Positions 32,286-43,634 of a DNA stretch of 64,000 bases are shown here, in pieces. The translations under genes and the position numbers were made by a program. The notes under the pieces were generated by a model. That model saw nothing but the letters and a program-made list of their open reading frames with translations. It was not told where the DNA came from and ran no database searches. The stretch covers positions 89,461,221 through 89,525,220 of the forward strand of contig CM043956.1 in assembly GCA_014529385.2 (NCBI GenBank), in the 5' to 3' direction. The stretch is from Adiantum capillus-veneris. Its lineage: Eukaryota; Streptophyta; Polypodiopsida; Polypodiales; Pteridaceae. Within the stretch, counting starts at the first letter, position 1; each line of letters starts with the position of its first letter.

Positions 32286-33179
32286 GATTACTCTCCCCTA
32301 GGAGAAGCGTTTTCGTCCTCAAAAAAAAAAGTGGTAGGATCTTGATAAGAGCACTAATGGTTTCCACGGTGGTATCCCTCATGGATCCAACTATTTGTTT
32401 GATCGAAACATGGTGCAGTAGGAGGTCCAATATAATCAAAAATAACATCTTGATTTTGCAGATTGTTGTCCATTTTCAACCATCTTGTGCTACTGGTTCC
32501 ATTCCAATCATATTGTGCAGACTCCATTCAAAACGCACATGAGCATGCTAAACGCGTTATCACAACAAAGATGCACCTGAAAGAGTACCGCTTTTCACTT
32601 TCCATGAAGGTAACTTGCTGACATGCTTTATCTGGTGGTAAGCAAACTTCAAGTAGAGTAGTAAATGCTTATTAATTGGATTGCTTGGTGCTAATGTTCG
32701 CACTTTGCATATCCTTTAGCACAAGATTACACTTTTTCATCTGCCTATCCCCTTGGATAACTGACAGTACTCAGATGTGTTTATCCCACGGTTTACAGAG
32801 AGTCTTCCTAGATGACGGGTAAACGGGGATCACAATATTGTACAACATTGGTGAGGAATCAACAATGTCCGGAATAACCATCGTGGTTAACTTCAAAAAT
32901 CCACAAGCACCCAAACCGAGCCATGACCTCTATTGATGATTGGTAGACCCAAAAGTAATCTCATAGAGATATCGCACATAGAGTGCAAAATACTTCATAA
33001 GTAACAACTTGATGAATACGCATGCCGTTCCAAATCAGCTTTTGCTGAACACTAGGGTCCATAACACCTAGTGTGCATGCATTTAACAGAAAACATATCC
33101 GAACCTGTATATCAATGATTATCTTTGCCAATACGTATGGCGTATGTGATGCTTGTAGCACACATTAAAGAGGAATGTA
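32286..33179 (-). pseudogene. Gypsy internal remnant of family R, copy 2
   Basis: This matches 14570-15460 on the same strand. The pol C-terminal acidic segment lies next to the purine tract at about 32300. The rest has stops in all frames. It borders the gag of the next entry near 33180, and gag-like reading (FFKDGK) runs a little past that edge, so the two may once have belonged to one element. Confidence 0.4.
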
Positions 33180-34155
33180 AATAGTTCTTACCATCTTTAA
33201 AGAAAACAAGCTCCTTTGTCAAAGCATCTTTGAAACTTTCACAATCCCTCCTTCCATGGTCAGTATTATCACACCATATGCACCTATTCACAAAACCTTC
33301 TCTGCTTTGAGGTCATTGCACTGTAGATTGACCTGATGGTTGCCCTTCTCTTCTAACCTTGTAAGCTTTACCTTCAGTTCTTGCATTCCCTTAACAATGT
33401 CATCAAGCATGGATTTGCCACTCTTTGGAAGCACAATCACAGGCTTCATGGGACTCTCGAGAACACTCGGGGCTTGACTAGGGTTGATGATCATCTTGTC
33501 TCTTCGTCGTTGGCGCTTGGCTAGCAATGAAATTGCATCTTCGACCTCATTCCAATCAGCTTTAACCACTGTTCCGCATCCTTATCCTCAATCATGAACT
33601 CTAACTTCTATTGAATCTCTTTGCCTGCAGCTTGAAAAAAGAGCTCTATCTTGTCTGATTTTAGGGTAGCCTTCTCAGTCCTTGAAAGTTGATCATAGCG
33701 GCGCTCAAATTCTCTTAGCAGTTCGGTAGGCGAAAGTCCCTCTTTTGGTCGAACTACCCACTCTAGAAAGTCCTCTTTGTCACGCTTTTGGAGTCTTCCA
33801 TGAAATAGTCTTCTCTCAAGGCTAATTTGAATGCTTCCCAAGTTGCCCCATGCTCATTTTTAATTCCCCTTACATGCTCTCTGATCTTGGGAACCACAGC
33901 TAGTTCAAAACTTTGCACCATTTCTGCTTCGGGCACTCGATCAAGCTCCATCTCCTTTACATAGACACAAAGATACTTTGTTACATATTTACCTTTAAAT
34001 TGATCCATTTTCTTCACCACAGATTGAAGCACTTTAGTTGAGGAAAGCTCCCTCCTTTCTGCAACTTGCTGCTGCTGCATAAACACCGCAAAAGCTTGAA
34101 ACATTCGCATTGTGACAGGATCAAACCAAACCCCCTGTTGCTCTTGCTACTCCAT
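33180..34155 (-). pseudogene. gag: Retrotransposon gag with zinc knuckle
   Basis: On the minus strand an ATG at 34155 starts a gag about 325 codons long, with a TAG at its third codon. The capsid part reads FKGKYVTKYLCVYVKEMEL, then VVPKIREHVRG and TWEAFKLALREDYF. A frameshift near 33800 is followed by LSPTELLREFERRYDQLS; a stop lies at 33608. The zinc knuckle CIWCDNTDHGRRDC is intact at 33241-33282, in another frame. The gag lies downstream of LTR N1 and a candidate primer site, but no protease, RT or integrase follows. The gag at 60823-61593 shares the arrangement. Confidence 0.75.
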
Positions 34156-34215
34156 AGCTTTAAACCTTTGTTGTGAGACCTTCAATGAAGCTTTTGAACC
34201 CTCACCCTAGCCTAC

Positions 34216-34233
34216 TTTGCGTCAAGTTCACCA
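34216..34233 (-). other. Candidate primer-binding site after LTR N1
   Basis: The minus strand reads TGGTGAACTTGACGCAAA seven bases past the LTR end at 34240. The equivalent site of the element at 61616-61634 reads TGGTGAACCCGACGTGAAA. Confidence 0.5.
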
Positions 34234-34239
34234 AACTTG

Positions 34240-35256
34240 TGTCAAGAAGTGCGGAGTGCAGCCAAGAAAGCACCACGCCTCTGACTGTGAGAGTTCGCAC
34301 CAAAATCAAGCAACACATAGATGATTTGAATCCAAAAAAACACTAAAAAAGAAAAAAACTCCAGCCATGAAAGCTTCTCTTTGAAAAAGATCCAAGATCA
34401 ACTCAAAACTCTTGTGTGTGTGATGATTTGGTGTAGCCTCACTAACAATCACAGTTGTGCAGTGCTCTTTCTCCTTGATGAAAACCCTACACAAACGCTT
34501 AAACTCTCCGTTGTAGAAATTTCATGGAAGCTTTAAAAATTCATTATTTATTCCCAAGTGGTTATTTGAAGAGGGGAAATCCTAATTGGTGGCCTCACAA
34601 CCTCGAATACAGGGTTGGAACAGCACGGGACTACACTAGCATACCTTAGGTGCAGGTTTTGTATCCCTTCACAGAGGATCTTGTAGTGTTGATATTGATG
34701 TTCTAAAATGCTCCCTTACTTCTCATAGTCACGGCACCGTGAGGGATGTGGCATTTTGAGCCATATTTTACCATTTTTGGTCATTTTTAGCCCAAATTAA
34801 ATACCCTTTTTTCTCGTAAAAAGCCCAAACGAGCTAGGAAGAATCCCTAAAATTGTGGAAAACTTCCATTGGGCTTAAATTTCATCTTGAACCTTATTTT
34901 ACCACTTTCCAAGCACTCTGGATACATTTCTTTCGCCCGTGCATGAAACATGCTATTTTTGGCCAAGATCGCCCGCATTGAGCTTTCTAGGCAAAACGAG
35001 CGTGCCACTTCGATACACTTGAAATTTGTACATTTATAAAGCAAAATAGGAATATATATATATGTGAAAAATCATGACATAGTGCCACATCGAGGGACTC
35101 GCTGTCCTCGCAAGGTATATACAGAGCTGCAACCGTGGCATCTATTTTCGCATATATCACACTATGTACATCATTGCGTTTGGTCCCACATAGCAAAAGC
35201 ACTGAGAGTGAGGTAGATAATTTAGTTTCACATTATGCACGTGCCATGGCACGACA
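34240..35256 (-). repeat. 5' LTR N1 (minus strand)
   Basis: About 1.0 kb, starting TGTCGTGCCATGG at 35256 and ending CTTGACA at 34240, directly before the primer site and gag. Its first 740 bp recur at 8276-9014. Upstream flank is repeat S. Confidence 0.65.
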
Positions 35257-35261
35257 GCTTT

Positions 35262-35371
35262 GTTATGTACTATGAGCTTATATCCACATAATGCCAAATA
35301 TGTGTGGCATTATTATTGATCTTAAATCAATCAATAATACCTTGGCACCTAAGAGAAGTCCTGCTTCACAT
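35262..35371. repeat. Repeat S, copy 2
   Basis: This matches 17525-17630. It lies between the outward starts of LTR N1 (minus) and LTR A (plus), so both elements landed next to or in this repeat. Confidence 0.6.
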
Positions 35372-36528
35372 TGTCAAGAGTTTTTTGGAGCAAGGGATTA
35401 CGCATATGTACATATACATGCATGGTGCATCAAATAAAGAATTGCCCATTTTTCAGAGCCAGGTGGTTACGTGGGGCCCACATGTGTACAGGTAGGACAG
35501 GGTGTACATAGTGCATCGATTTGCACTATTACCAGTACCACTGTGTTTTTTCTACAATAAGGAGGAGTTGGTAGCGCGTACAACTTCTCGAGGAAGCTAT
35601 CCGCGGGCCAACGACATGAGGTAAGCAGGTGCGGCAGATGGCATCGAGTGGCGTCAAGAGGTCGAACGGGGTCAATACTTGCACGCGGAGAAGTATGGAC
35701 ACGACGTGGGTGTTTTCTTGTGATACTTATGCAAAAAGGTCATCATGAGGACCACTTTTTGGGGCCACTTCACGTGGTTGCAGGATGCATTATTTGGAAA
35801 AACTGAGTGCCAGGTGTGCGGATGATGCAAAAAGGTGACAACTATGCACTGCGAGGTCAGTTTTTGGCCTATTTGGGGTCCGTTTGAGGTCATCTATAAG
35901 GCTACGGGTGCCCAACTAATAAAGCTAAGTGTGGGAACTGAAAAAATAGAGAGAAGACCAGAAGAAAACGTGGAGAAGAGAGGAGGAACAACCGCAGGTG
36001 TGTTTTTGCTCATTTCGGAGCCTGTTTTGGCCGTAAACTGCTCATCCGAGGTCGGATTTGAGCACTTTGACATTGTAGACTGGGGTTTTGGGCCGTTCCG
36101 GACGCGATGGCGCTGTCCATTTTTCCAAATTCCTCCCTCTTTTTCTGCTGTTTTGGCTGTGTTTCTCCTATGAGCGAAGTTTCTGCTCCAATTTGTGATT
36201 GTATCTGGTATCTTTTACCCATATTGTGTGAGTTGTTTACCCCATTGGTGTTGGCCCAAGCTTGGCCCAAGCTCATTTGTATCTAAACATCAGAAATTCT
36301 CCTCTTGTGAGCTGAATTTTTGGGTGTGTGTGTGTCTCTGTGTGGAGTGGGCAAGTGGATAGTCTCTCTCCTCTCACTCCATAGGTGTGTTTCCTGTCTC
36401 GGCCAGGTGGTTGTGTAAGCCGAGTGGTGCCCCATAGTGTGTGTGTCTGTGTGTGTATCTTTCCAAGAGTGTGTGTGGGGTTGTTATAGAGGCGATGTGT
36501 GTGTTTTCATCCCGCTCACATTCTTTTG
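35372..36528 (+). repeat. 5' LTR A of element G
   Basis: A 1.16-kb LTR starts TGTCAAGAGTTTTTTGGAG and ends CCCGCTCA. Homologous copies are B (39398-40544), C (42431-43226, truncated) and D (49379-50505), all on the minus strand and all starting TGT.A.GAGTTTTTTGGA or close to it. A primer-binding site follows at 36537. Confidence 0.85.
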
Positions 36529-36536
36529 GCGTCCCC

Positions 36537-36554
36537 ATGGAGGATCTTCTTTGA
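36537..36554 (+). other. Primer-binding site of element G
   Basis: TGGCGTCCCCATGGAGGA nine bases past the LTR. The site of element E reads TGGCGCCCCCACAGAGGA, and that of element 1 is a close variant. Confidence 0.65.
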
Positions 36555-37244
36555 GTACCTTCTGCTTCGATCGCCAAGCTTCGAGATTCGGGGCTATAGG
36601 TTACAGGTTACAGGGACAGGTACAGGTACAGGTGATTCACATAGGTACGGTAGCTGGAGTACAGTGATATACTAGCAGTGATGTCACTTGCAGTTGTTGT
36701 GGGTATGCATCACTTGGCGCCTATTTGAGCGCATTGTCTGCTGGATTGTACGTTACTTGTGGAAACTACCATTGTACGCATTTGTGGAGCCATACTTGGT
36801 TGTATTTGGCAGTCCAAGCCATTTCTGAGACTTGGTCTGGAAGATAGTCATTTCTGAGACTTGACTATACGCGATTTGCATTAACCTTCGTGTGAGGGTT
36901 GATAGCGTGAGGTTTTTATTGAGCTGGGGGATTCTCAAATGTGGAGATCCTTTCGGTGATACAGGTAGCTAGAACACCCTTTTTGTGACCTCGCCATAGG
37001 CTATGTACTAGTGAGTCCTACTTGATGCTCGGGTTCTATTGTTGACAGTTTATGCATACATATACAGTCTATATTTTGGGTTCTTACTGCTCTATTTCTG
37101 GGGAAACTCTGCCAAAATTTTTCCAAGTTATGATGGCTGGTTTTTTGGTCTTTTGAGCCATTTATACTGTTATGCTGCTGAAATTTTGGCAAAATCAGAG
37201 GTTAAGTCAGGTGTGCCTTCTTGGGAGCTTCATGGTTGACTTTA
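36555..37244. other. Leader of element G
   Basis: Untranslated leader between primer site and the small ORF. It holds a short ACAGGT repeat (36605-36635). The equivalent leader of element E is homologous. No gene seen. Confidence 0.5.
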
Positions 37245-37463
37245 ATGGATGATCAAAATGGCCCTCAATTCACTCCATTTCATTTAACTCTAAGAATCCA
37301 GATAAATGTTCATGTGTCCAAGAATATTTTTTTCCAGCAGCGTATAGTCTTTATATTCGGGCCAAGAAGATTACGAGAGATCTTGGAATGTCCTTTGCCT
37401 ATTGTAATTCCGATGATCAACTATGAAAACTCATTTGATGTGCATGTGTTTGTCCTTATCTAA
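37245..37463 (+). CDS. Small pre-gag protein, copy c (72 aa)
   Basis: This intact ORF lies between primer site and gag of element G. I start it at the Met at 37245 because it aligns with the start of the other copies; an upstream in-frame Met at 37221 adds eight residues. It keeps the family core: RIQINVHV, FFQQRIVFIFG, RRLREI, PIVIPMINYENSFDVHVFVL and then the stop. It is the closest match to copy d in element E. It overlaps nothing and is followed 45 bp later by the gag frame. No known domain, membrane segment or catalytic motif seen. Confidence 0.7.
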   Translation: MDDQNGPQFTPFHLTLRIQINVHVSKNIFFQQRIVFIFGPRRLREILECPLPIVIPMINYENSFDVHVFVLI

Positions 37464-37565
37464 AGTTGAGCTCCATTGAAGTTTCTGGGGATTGGGTAGT
37501 CAAAAGTTTTGGGTTCTTGCACGTGTGTTCAAAGGGGTTCTCAAAGCATTGTAACTTGGGTAGCC

Positions 37566-38796
37566 ATGGCTTTCTCTTATCCGGAGTTTCATGGAATAAG
37601 TGATGAAGATGTGGAAGATTTTTTGGAAAATATGGAGGTTGCCTGCATTAGCAACCAGATTCATGACCCTACGCAGATGTTACGTCTTCTCCAGATTTTT
37701 TTGAAGAGTGATGCACGAGTCTGGTCCAAAACATTTGAAGAGGAGTTGCGTGCAGCGAATCCACCTGTAAGATTGAGTTGGGAAAATCTAAGGCATGGGT
37801 TGGAAGTGGAGTTTGTGAAGATAAAAGATCCTGACAAAGTGTGGCAAGAAGTACAAGGTTTGGTGCAAAAGGAAGGTGAGCCAGTAGATGCGTACATATG
37901 TAAGTTCTCATTGGCATGGGAGAGGATGTGCAAGGCCTTAGCACCACAGGTACCCCCGCCTGACATAATGAAGAAAGATAGGTTCTTGGCTGGTCTTTGG
38001 GAGAATATACGTTGGAGAGTGGAGCTAAAGAAGCCTAGGACATATGAAGATGCACTAGAGGTAGCAAGGAACAAAGAGTGGAAGTTGAGGAAAATGAGCT
38101 AGTTAGGGGTGGAGTCTTTGCCCATGAGGTCTGGATTTCAGCCTATAGAGTCTTTACAAGGTCGCATGCCAGGGGTTCATCATGAACCAGTGGTTTCTGT
38201 TACTCCTCAAGTTATGCCAGCAGTGGTCACTACAACAGTGCAAGATGATGGGCTAAGGCAAGACATGAGGCAAGTGGTAGATTTAATGAAGAATCTCAGC
38301 CTAAACATGCTAGGTCAAGTGGGAAATAATCGAGGTCGAGGGAGGTATGCAAATCAGCTAGGAGGTGAAGAAAGACCTAGGAATGGTGTTGGAAAAAGCA
38401 ATGGTAGGTTTTGGAGGCAGACGCCCACATGTTATAATTGTGGAGAGTTGGGTCACATCAGCCCGCAATGTGATAAGCCACCAAGGATGGGGGGAGACAT
38501 GTATCCATTGCCAAGATAGGGCTAACTAGGTCAAATGATTATGGCATTGAAATTAAGGGAGACAAAGGAACCAGTGGACTGACCCAAGAGGAAAAGGGAA
38601 AGACAAAAGTTCTAAGTGTAGTCACCTTGGAGAAGGCATCAAACCTAGAGGATACATTAGTGATGCCTATTGGGAAGAGGACCACAAAGGATAAGGAAGG
38701 AAGAAGTGCCCCAGGTCCTAGCAAGAAGAAGGGAAAGAGCCATGAAGGCGAGGATGTCAAGGCTATGAGGAAAAGGAGAGCTCGTCAAAAGTTTCA
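37566..38796 (+). pseudogene. gag: Gag of element G, truncated by repeat M
   Basis: The Met at 37566 (MAFSYPEFHG) is the likely start, since element E has an equivalent Met; the frame is open from 37509. Capsid features: DEDVEDFLENMEVA, LKSDARVWSKTF, VDAYICKFSLAWERM, LWENIRWRVELKKPRTYEDALEVA. A TAG at 38100 is followed in frame by a linker and the intact zinc knuckle CYNCGELGHISPQC (about 38430-38475). A stop at 38517 and a one-base deletion shift the last part, which reads VMPIGKRTTKD and KKKGKSHEG. The gene ends at 38796 at the edge of repeat M, before the DFPLG block and protease found in element F. Confidence 0.85.
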
Positions 38797-39397
38797 TGTT
38801 ATGCTAAATAGCATACATGAGATGTTATTTAGCACAATTCTTGTTATTCATTGGATACGATATATGAAAACTAGCTTGTGTTCATTAATGATAGCATATA
38901 ACCCTACTAATTCTTAGCATATACTATATGCTTATAAGCATACACAATACGGCCAGTGGTATACACACCATGATGACTAGCATATGAGCCATGCTTTTTC
39001 CAACATTTACACCATGCTGAGACTAGAAGACACTCCATGCTTGATAGATTACACATAGCTATTAGTAGCATGCAAGCCATGGTAACTAGCATATGGACCA
39101 TGCTTTGTAGGTCACATGACATGCTTAGTAGAGTACACTTCATGGTCACTAGCATCTGGGTTGTGCTAACTACCATACACTCCATGCTAAGTAGCATGCG
39201 TTCCATGATAAGTATGATATACACTATGCTTAGTAGCATACAACTAGCATATAGGTCATCCTTATTGCTGGTAGCATAAATTCCATGCTTAGTAGCTAAC
39301 ACTCCAAGCTTAGTAGTATCTCAAGTATCATAAACTCGATGGTTGCAATCATGTGGGTTATGCTAACTAGCATACACTCCAAGCTGCATACACGTTG
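38797..39397 (+). repeat. Repeat M copy 1, left part, with 21-bp minisatellite
   Basis: LTR-like repeat starting TGTTATGC at 38797, inverted relative to copy 2 (52424-53208). Most of it is a degenerate 21-bp array (core, on the minus strand, TGCTA.(T/C)AGCATGGAGTGTA, about 20 units). It is interrupted at 39397 by element F and resumes at 43227. Confidence 0.75.
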
Positions 39398-40544
39398 TGA
39401 GCGGGATGAAAACACACACAACGCCTCTATAACGACCCGGCACACACTCTTGGGATGATATACACACACACTATGGGGAACCACTCGGCTTACACAGCCC
39501 ACCTGGCCGAAACAGGGAACACACTGATGGAATGAGAGGAGAGAGACTACCTGTTCGTCCACTCCACACAGAGACACACACACACACACACACCCAAAAA
39601 AATCAGCTCAAAAGAAGAGAATTTTTTATGTTTAGATACAATAGAGCTTGGGCCAACACCAATGGGGCAAATACCTCACACAATATGGGTAAAAGATACC
39701 AGATACTATCACAAATTGGAGCAGAAGCTTCGCTCATAGGAGAAACTGACATAGCCAAAATAGCATAAAAATAGTGAGGAATTTGAAAAAATGGACAGAA
39801 ACATCGCGTCCGGAGCGGCCCAAAACCCTAGTCTACAATGTCAAAGTGCTCAAATCCGACCTCGGATGAGCAGTTTACGGCCAAAACAGGCTCCAAAAAC
39901 CCCAAAAACACATTTGTGGCTGTTCCTCCTCTTCTCTCCACTCTTTTTCTGGTCTCCTCTTTATTTTTTTAGTTTCCACACTTAGCTTTATTACTTGGGC
40001 ACCCTTGGCCTTTTAGATGACCTCAAACGGACCCCGAACAGGCCAAAAATTGACCTTGCAGTGCATAGTTGTCACCTTTTTGCATCCATCCGCACACCTG
40101 GCACTCAACTTTTTTCAATAATGCATCCCGCCACCATGTGAAGTGGCCCCAAAAAATGTTCCTCATGATGACCTTTCTACATAATCATCACAAGAAAACA
40201 CCCACGTCGTGTCCATACTTATCCACTTGCAAGTACTGACCCCATTCGACCTCCTGACGCCACTAGATGCCATCTGACGCACCTGCTTACCTCATGTCGT
40301 CAGCCCGCGGATAGCTTCCTCAAGAATTTTTACGCACTACCAAATCCTTATTATTATAGAAAAAACACACTGACACTGGTGATAGTGAAAATCGATGCAC
40401 TATGTACATGTTGTCCTACCTGTACGCATGTGGACCCCACCCCACGTAACCACCTGGCTCTAGAAAATGGGCAATCCTTTATTCGATGCACCATGCATGT
40501 GTATGTCCATATGCACAATCCCTTGCTCCAAAAAACTCCTGACA
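39398..40544 (-). repeat. 3' LTR B of element F
   Basis: Full-length 1.15-kb LTR: starts TGTCAGGAGTTTTTTGGAG at 40544, ends CCCGCTCA at 39398. A purine-rich GGCTAGGGGATGGGCA lies just before its start. Confidence 0.85.
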
Positions 40545-40610
40545 TAATTTGCCCATCCCCTAGCCTGTTAGAGCATTTATGCTCAGCAGCAACAACACTA
40601 GTAGATACTG

Positions 40611-40735
40611 ATTCCACCTGGATCCCACACAAAAACACTTGGTATTCCCTACATCAAAAGCTTAATCAAGCTTCCACCTGGTTCCCAAGGAAAACGTGTA
40701 GAGATTCCATATATCAACTTTGGATCAAGAAAACC
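40611..40735. repeat. Two-unit tandem repeat at gag-pol end of element F
   Basis: Two diverged units of about 62 bp (each with CCACCTGG.TCCC and ATCAAG) lie between the protease tail and LTR B. They sit where RT-integrase would be in a full element. Confidence 0.55.
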
Positions 40736-42427
40736 ATCAATTACTTTGGCATAAACCGACATGTGCAAATATATCTCCTTCTCCATAGCTAAGAGGTCTC
40801 CACTAATCATTTGTGTCATCAATGCCTGCTTCTTTGACAATTCAACCTTGGTTTGCATCAGCCCTTCAATCACTTCCTAAGGCCCTTCACTTTCATCCTC
40901 AACCTCATTTGCAAATGCAACTAAATCAGACTCCTCGATTCCTTTCCCACCATCAAAAGAAATGCAACATCAGCATCCTCATCACTGCTGGTAGTACTAT
41001 CACAGTCCTCTTTATCACTAGACTCATCTTCATCTTCATAAATCTCCTCCAATCATTTCCTTGTGTCCATATTATAAAGCTTCTTGGCACCTGTCTTTCC
41101 ATAGAGGCTAATAGTACCATGTCGCCAATCTTGAACAGCTTCCACTACACGTAACCATGGTCTGCCCAGTATAATAGGATATGCTCCCAATCCCACTGGC
41201 ATCACGTGAAAATCAACCACGCCTTTGCATCATATGCCTCCACTTCTAAGCTCTTTACAACACCCAAACATTTTACTTTATGATGGTTTGCCAATCTGAT
41301 CCGGAAGCCTGACACCCCAATCACTGTGAGACCCATCTTCTCAACGTATGAGTGTGTTATGACGCATATTTGGGCTCCACCATCCACATAACCTTCTCCC
41401 AGATTATTTCTTTTGTGCCACACATCTACTATTGGACAAATTTTTGGTAGCTCATCCATCGCCAACACCTTCACTGAACCTCTCTCTAGCTCTTTCTCCA
41501 TCGGGTTAACCATCCTCTTCCACTGTCGCTTTAGTTTAGGCGCCATCTCTATAAGCTGCCCAAAAGTAGCATCGGCTTTCTTGCTCGTCAGATCCTCCTT
41601 CAAGTCATAGATTAATTTCACATACCCTAGTGGAAAATCTGACACATGAAACTTGCGACAAGCCCTCCTTTTTCTCTTGGCCTTGACATCCTTGCCTTCA
41701 TGGCTCTTCCCCTTCTTCTTACTAGGACCTGGGGTACTTCTTCCTTCCTTTTCCTCTGTGGTCCTCTTCCCAATAGGCATCACTATTGTATCCTCTAGCT
41801 TTGATACCTTCTCCAAGGTGACTAAACTTATCACTTTTGTCTTTCCCTTTTCCTCCTGGGTTAATCCACTGGTTCCTTCTTCACCCTTGATTTCAATGCC
41901 ATAATCATTTGACCTGGTTAGCATCTGTCTTGGCAATGGATACATGTATCCCCCTATCCTTGGTGGCTTATCATATTGCGGGCTGATGTGGCCCCACTCT
42001 ACACAATTATAACATGCGGGTGTCTGCCTCCAGAACCTACCATTGCTTTGTCCAGCACCATTCTTAGGTCTTTCTTCACCTCCTGGCTGATTTGCAAACC
42101 TCACTTGACCTTGATTATTTCCCACTTGACCTAGCAAGTTTAGGCTGAGATTCTTCATTAAATCTACCACTTGCCTCGTGTCTTGCCTTAGCCCATCATC
42201 TTGCACTGCTGTAGTGACCACTGCTGGCATAACCTGAGGAGTAACAAGAGCCACTCGTTGATGATGAACCCCTGGCATGTGACGTTGTAAAGAGTCCATA
42301 GGCTGAAATTCAAACCTCATGGGCAAAGACTCCACCCCTAACTGGCTCATTTTCCTCAGCTTCCACTATTTGTTCCTTGCTACTTCTAGTGCATCCTCAT
42401 ATGTCCTAGGCTTCTTTAGCTCCACTC
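40649..42427 (-). pseudogene. Gag (C-terminal half) and protease of element F
   Basis: The frame begins at the junction with LTR C (WRVELKKPRTYEDALEVA), with a stop shortly after, then an unbroken 382-codon ORF from 42350 to 41202. It holds the gag C-terminus, a zinc knuckle with its last Cys changed to Tyr (CYNCVEWGHISPQY), the DFPLG linker, a KLKRQWKRM segment, and protease motif YVDGGAQICVIT. A one-base shift near 41215 moves ILGRPWL to another frame (about 41165). An acidic tail and a helical stretch (VELSKKQALMTQMISGDL, 40860-40780) follow. The gag N-terminus and small pre-gag ORF are deleted, and no RT or integrase follows. Confidence 0.85.
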
Positions 42428-42430
42428 TCC

Positions 42431-43226
42431 AAATTGACACAGCCAAAATAGCAGAAAACCAGTGAGGAATTTGGAAAAATGGATAGTGCCATCATGTCCG
42501 GAACGCCCAAAACCCCAGTCTACAATGTCAAAGTGCTCAAATCCAACCTCGGATGAGCAGTTTACGGCCAAAACAGACTCCAAAAACCCCAAAAACACAG
42601 TTGCGACTGTTCCTCCTCTTCTCTCAACTCTTTTTCTGGTCTTCTCTCTATTTTTTCAGTTCCCACACTTAGCTTTATTACTTGTTTTCCCTTGGCCTTT
42701 TAGATGACCTCAAACGGACCCCGAACAGGCCAAAAACTAACCTTGCTTTGCATAGTTGTCACCTTTTTATATCCATCCGCACACCTGGCACTCAACTTTT
42801 TTCAATAATGAATCCTGCCACCACGCGAAGTGGCCCCAAAAAATGGTCCTCATGATGACCTTTCTGCATAATTATTACAAGAAAACACCCACGTTGTGTC
42901 CATACTTATCCACGTGCAATTATTGACCCCATTTGACCTCCTCACGCCACTAGATTCCATCTGACGCACCTGCTTACCTCATGTTGTCCGCCCGTGGATA
43001 GCTTCCTCCAGAAGTTTTACGCGCTACCAACTCCTCATTATTATAGAAAAAACACAATGATACTGGTGATAGTGAAAATGGATGCACTATGTACATGTTG
43101 TCCTACCTGTACACATGTGGGCCCCACGTAACCACCTGGCTCCGGAAAATGGGCAATCCTTTATTCAATGCACCGTGCATGTGTATGTCCATATGCGCAA
43201 TCCCTTGCTCCAAAAAACTCCTGACA
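42431..43226 (-). repeat. 5' LTR C of element F, truncated
   Basis: First about 800 bp of the A/B/D-type LTR, starting at 43226. It breaks at 42431 and is joined directly to the middle of gag: a single deletion removed the LTR end, primer site, leader, small ORF and gag N-terminus. Confidence 0.8.
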
Positions 43227-43479
43227 ACTTCATGATAACTAGCACATTGTTCATGGTACTAACACATATTTGTTTGGGTTTAGGCCAAATGGGTGGACAC
43301 CCATCCTACTAAGTGTACTAACCTTATCTCTATTCGTTGTTAATCTCTTGTTTATATAGATCAATAAGGAGTAGTGAGGCAAATTAATTCTCTTCAAGAG
43401 CTCCATCCAAACTCTTGATTTCTCCTTCCTCACACAACACGTCGAATCGTGCATGCATCCATGCACACACTCTTCCTAA
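43227..43479 (+). repeat. Repeat M copy 1, right part
   Basis: This continues the repeat started at 38797 after the F insertion and matches 52424-52660 in inverted orientation. It ends CTTCCTAAG. Copy 2 has TGGTATCAAAG at this edge, but here the next bases are TGGTGGGTGA. Confidence 0.7.
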
Positions 43480-43634
43480 GTGGTGGGTGAAAGCATGTAT
43501 TGGTGATCCAAAAAGGGTTGTCTTGGACACTCCTTTTACAATTGATTTTTAGGGGAGAGAACTCATGGAATCAAATATGATGTTAGGGGGAGGGAAATGA
43601 AAAGAGAGTACAAAAATCAAGAAAACTAGCCAGC
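43480..43634. other. Spacer between repeat M and gag-protease fragment H
   Basis: About 155 bp without recognisable content. Confidence 0.4.

Larger units (their letters stand above)
39398..43226 (-). mobile_element. Element F: gag-protease element without RT or integrase
   Basis: A minus-strand element of 3.8 kb has 5' LTR C (43226-42431, missing its 3' part), half a gag, protease, a short tail and full 3' LTR B (40544-39398). Both outer flanks belong to the same repeat M, as the uninterrupted copy at 52424-53208 shows. The immediate flanks GAAGT and CAACG are not identical, so the target duplication is not demonstrated. RT, RNase H and integrase are absent, so it would depend on another element for movement. 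Confidence 0.75.

Noticed and set aside
35835-36276. Protein-coding ORFs on both strands (112 and 88 aa) within LTR A
   Set aside because: They lie inside an LTR; the homologous stretches in LTRs B, C and D do not keep a common frame.
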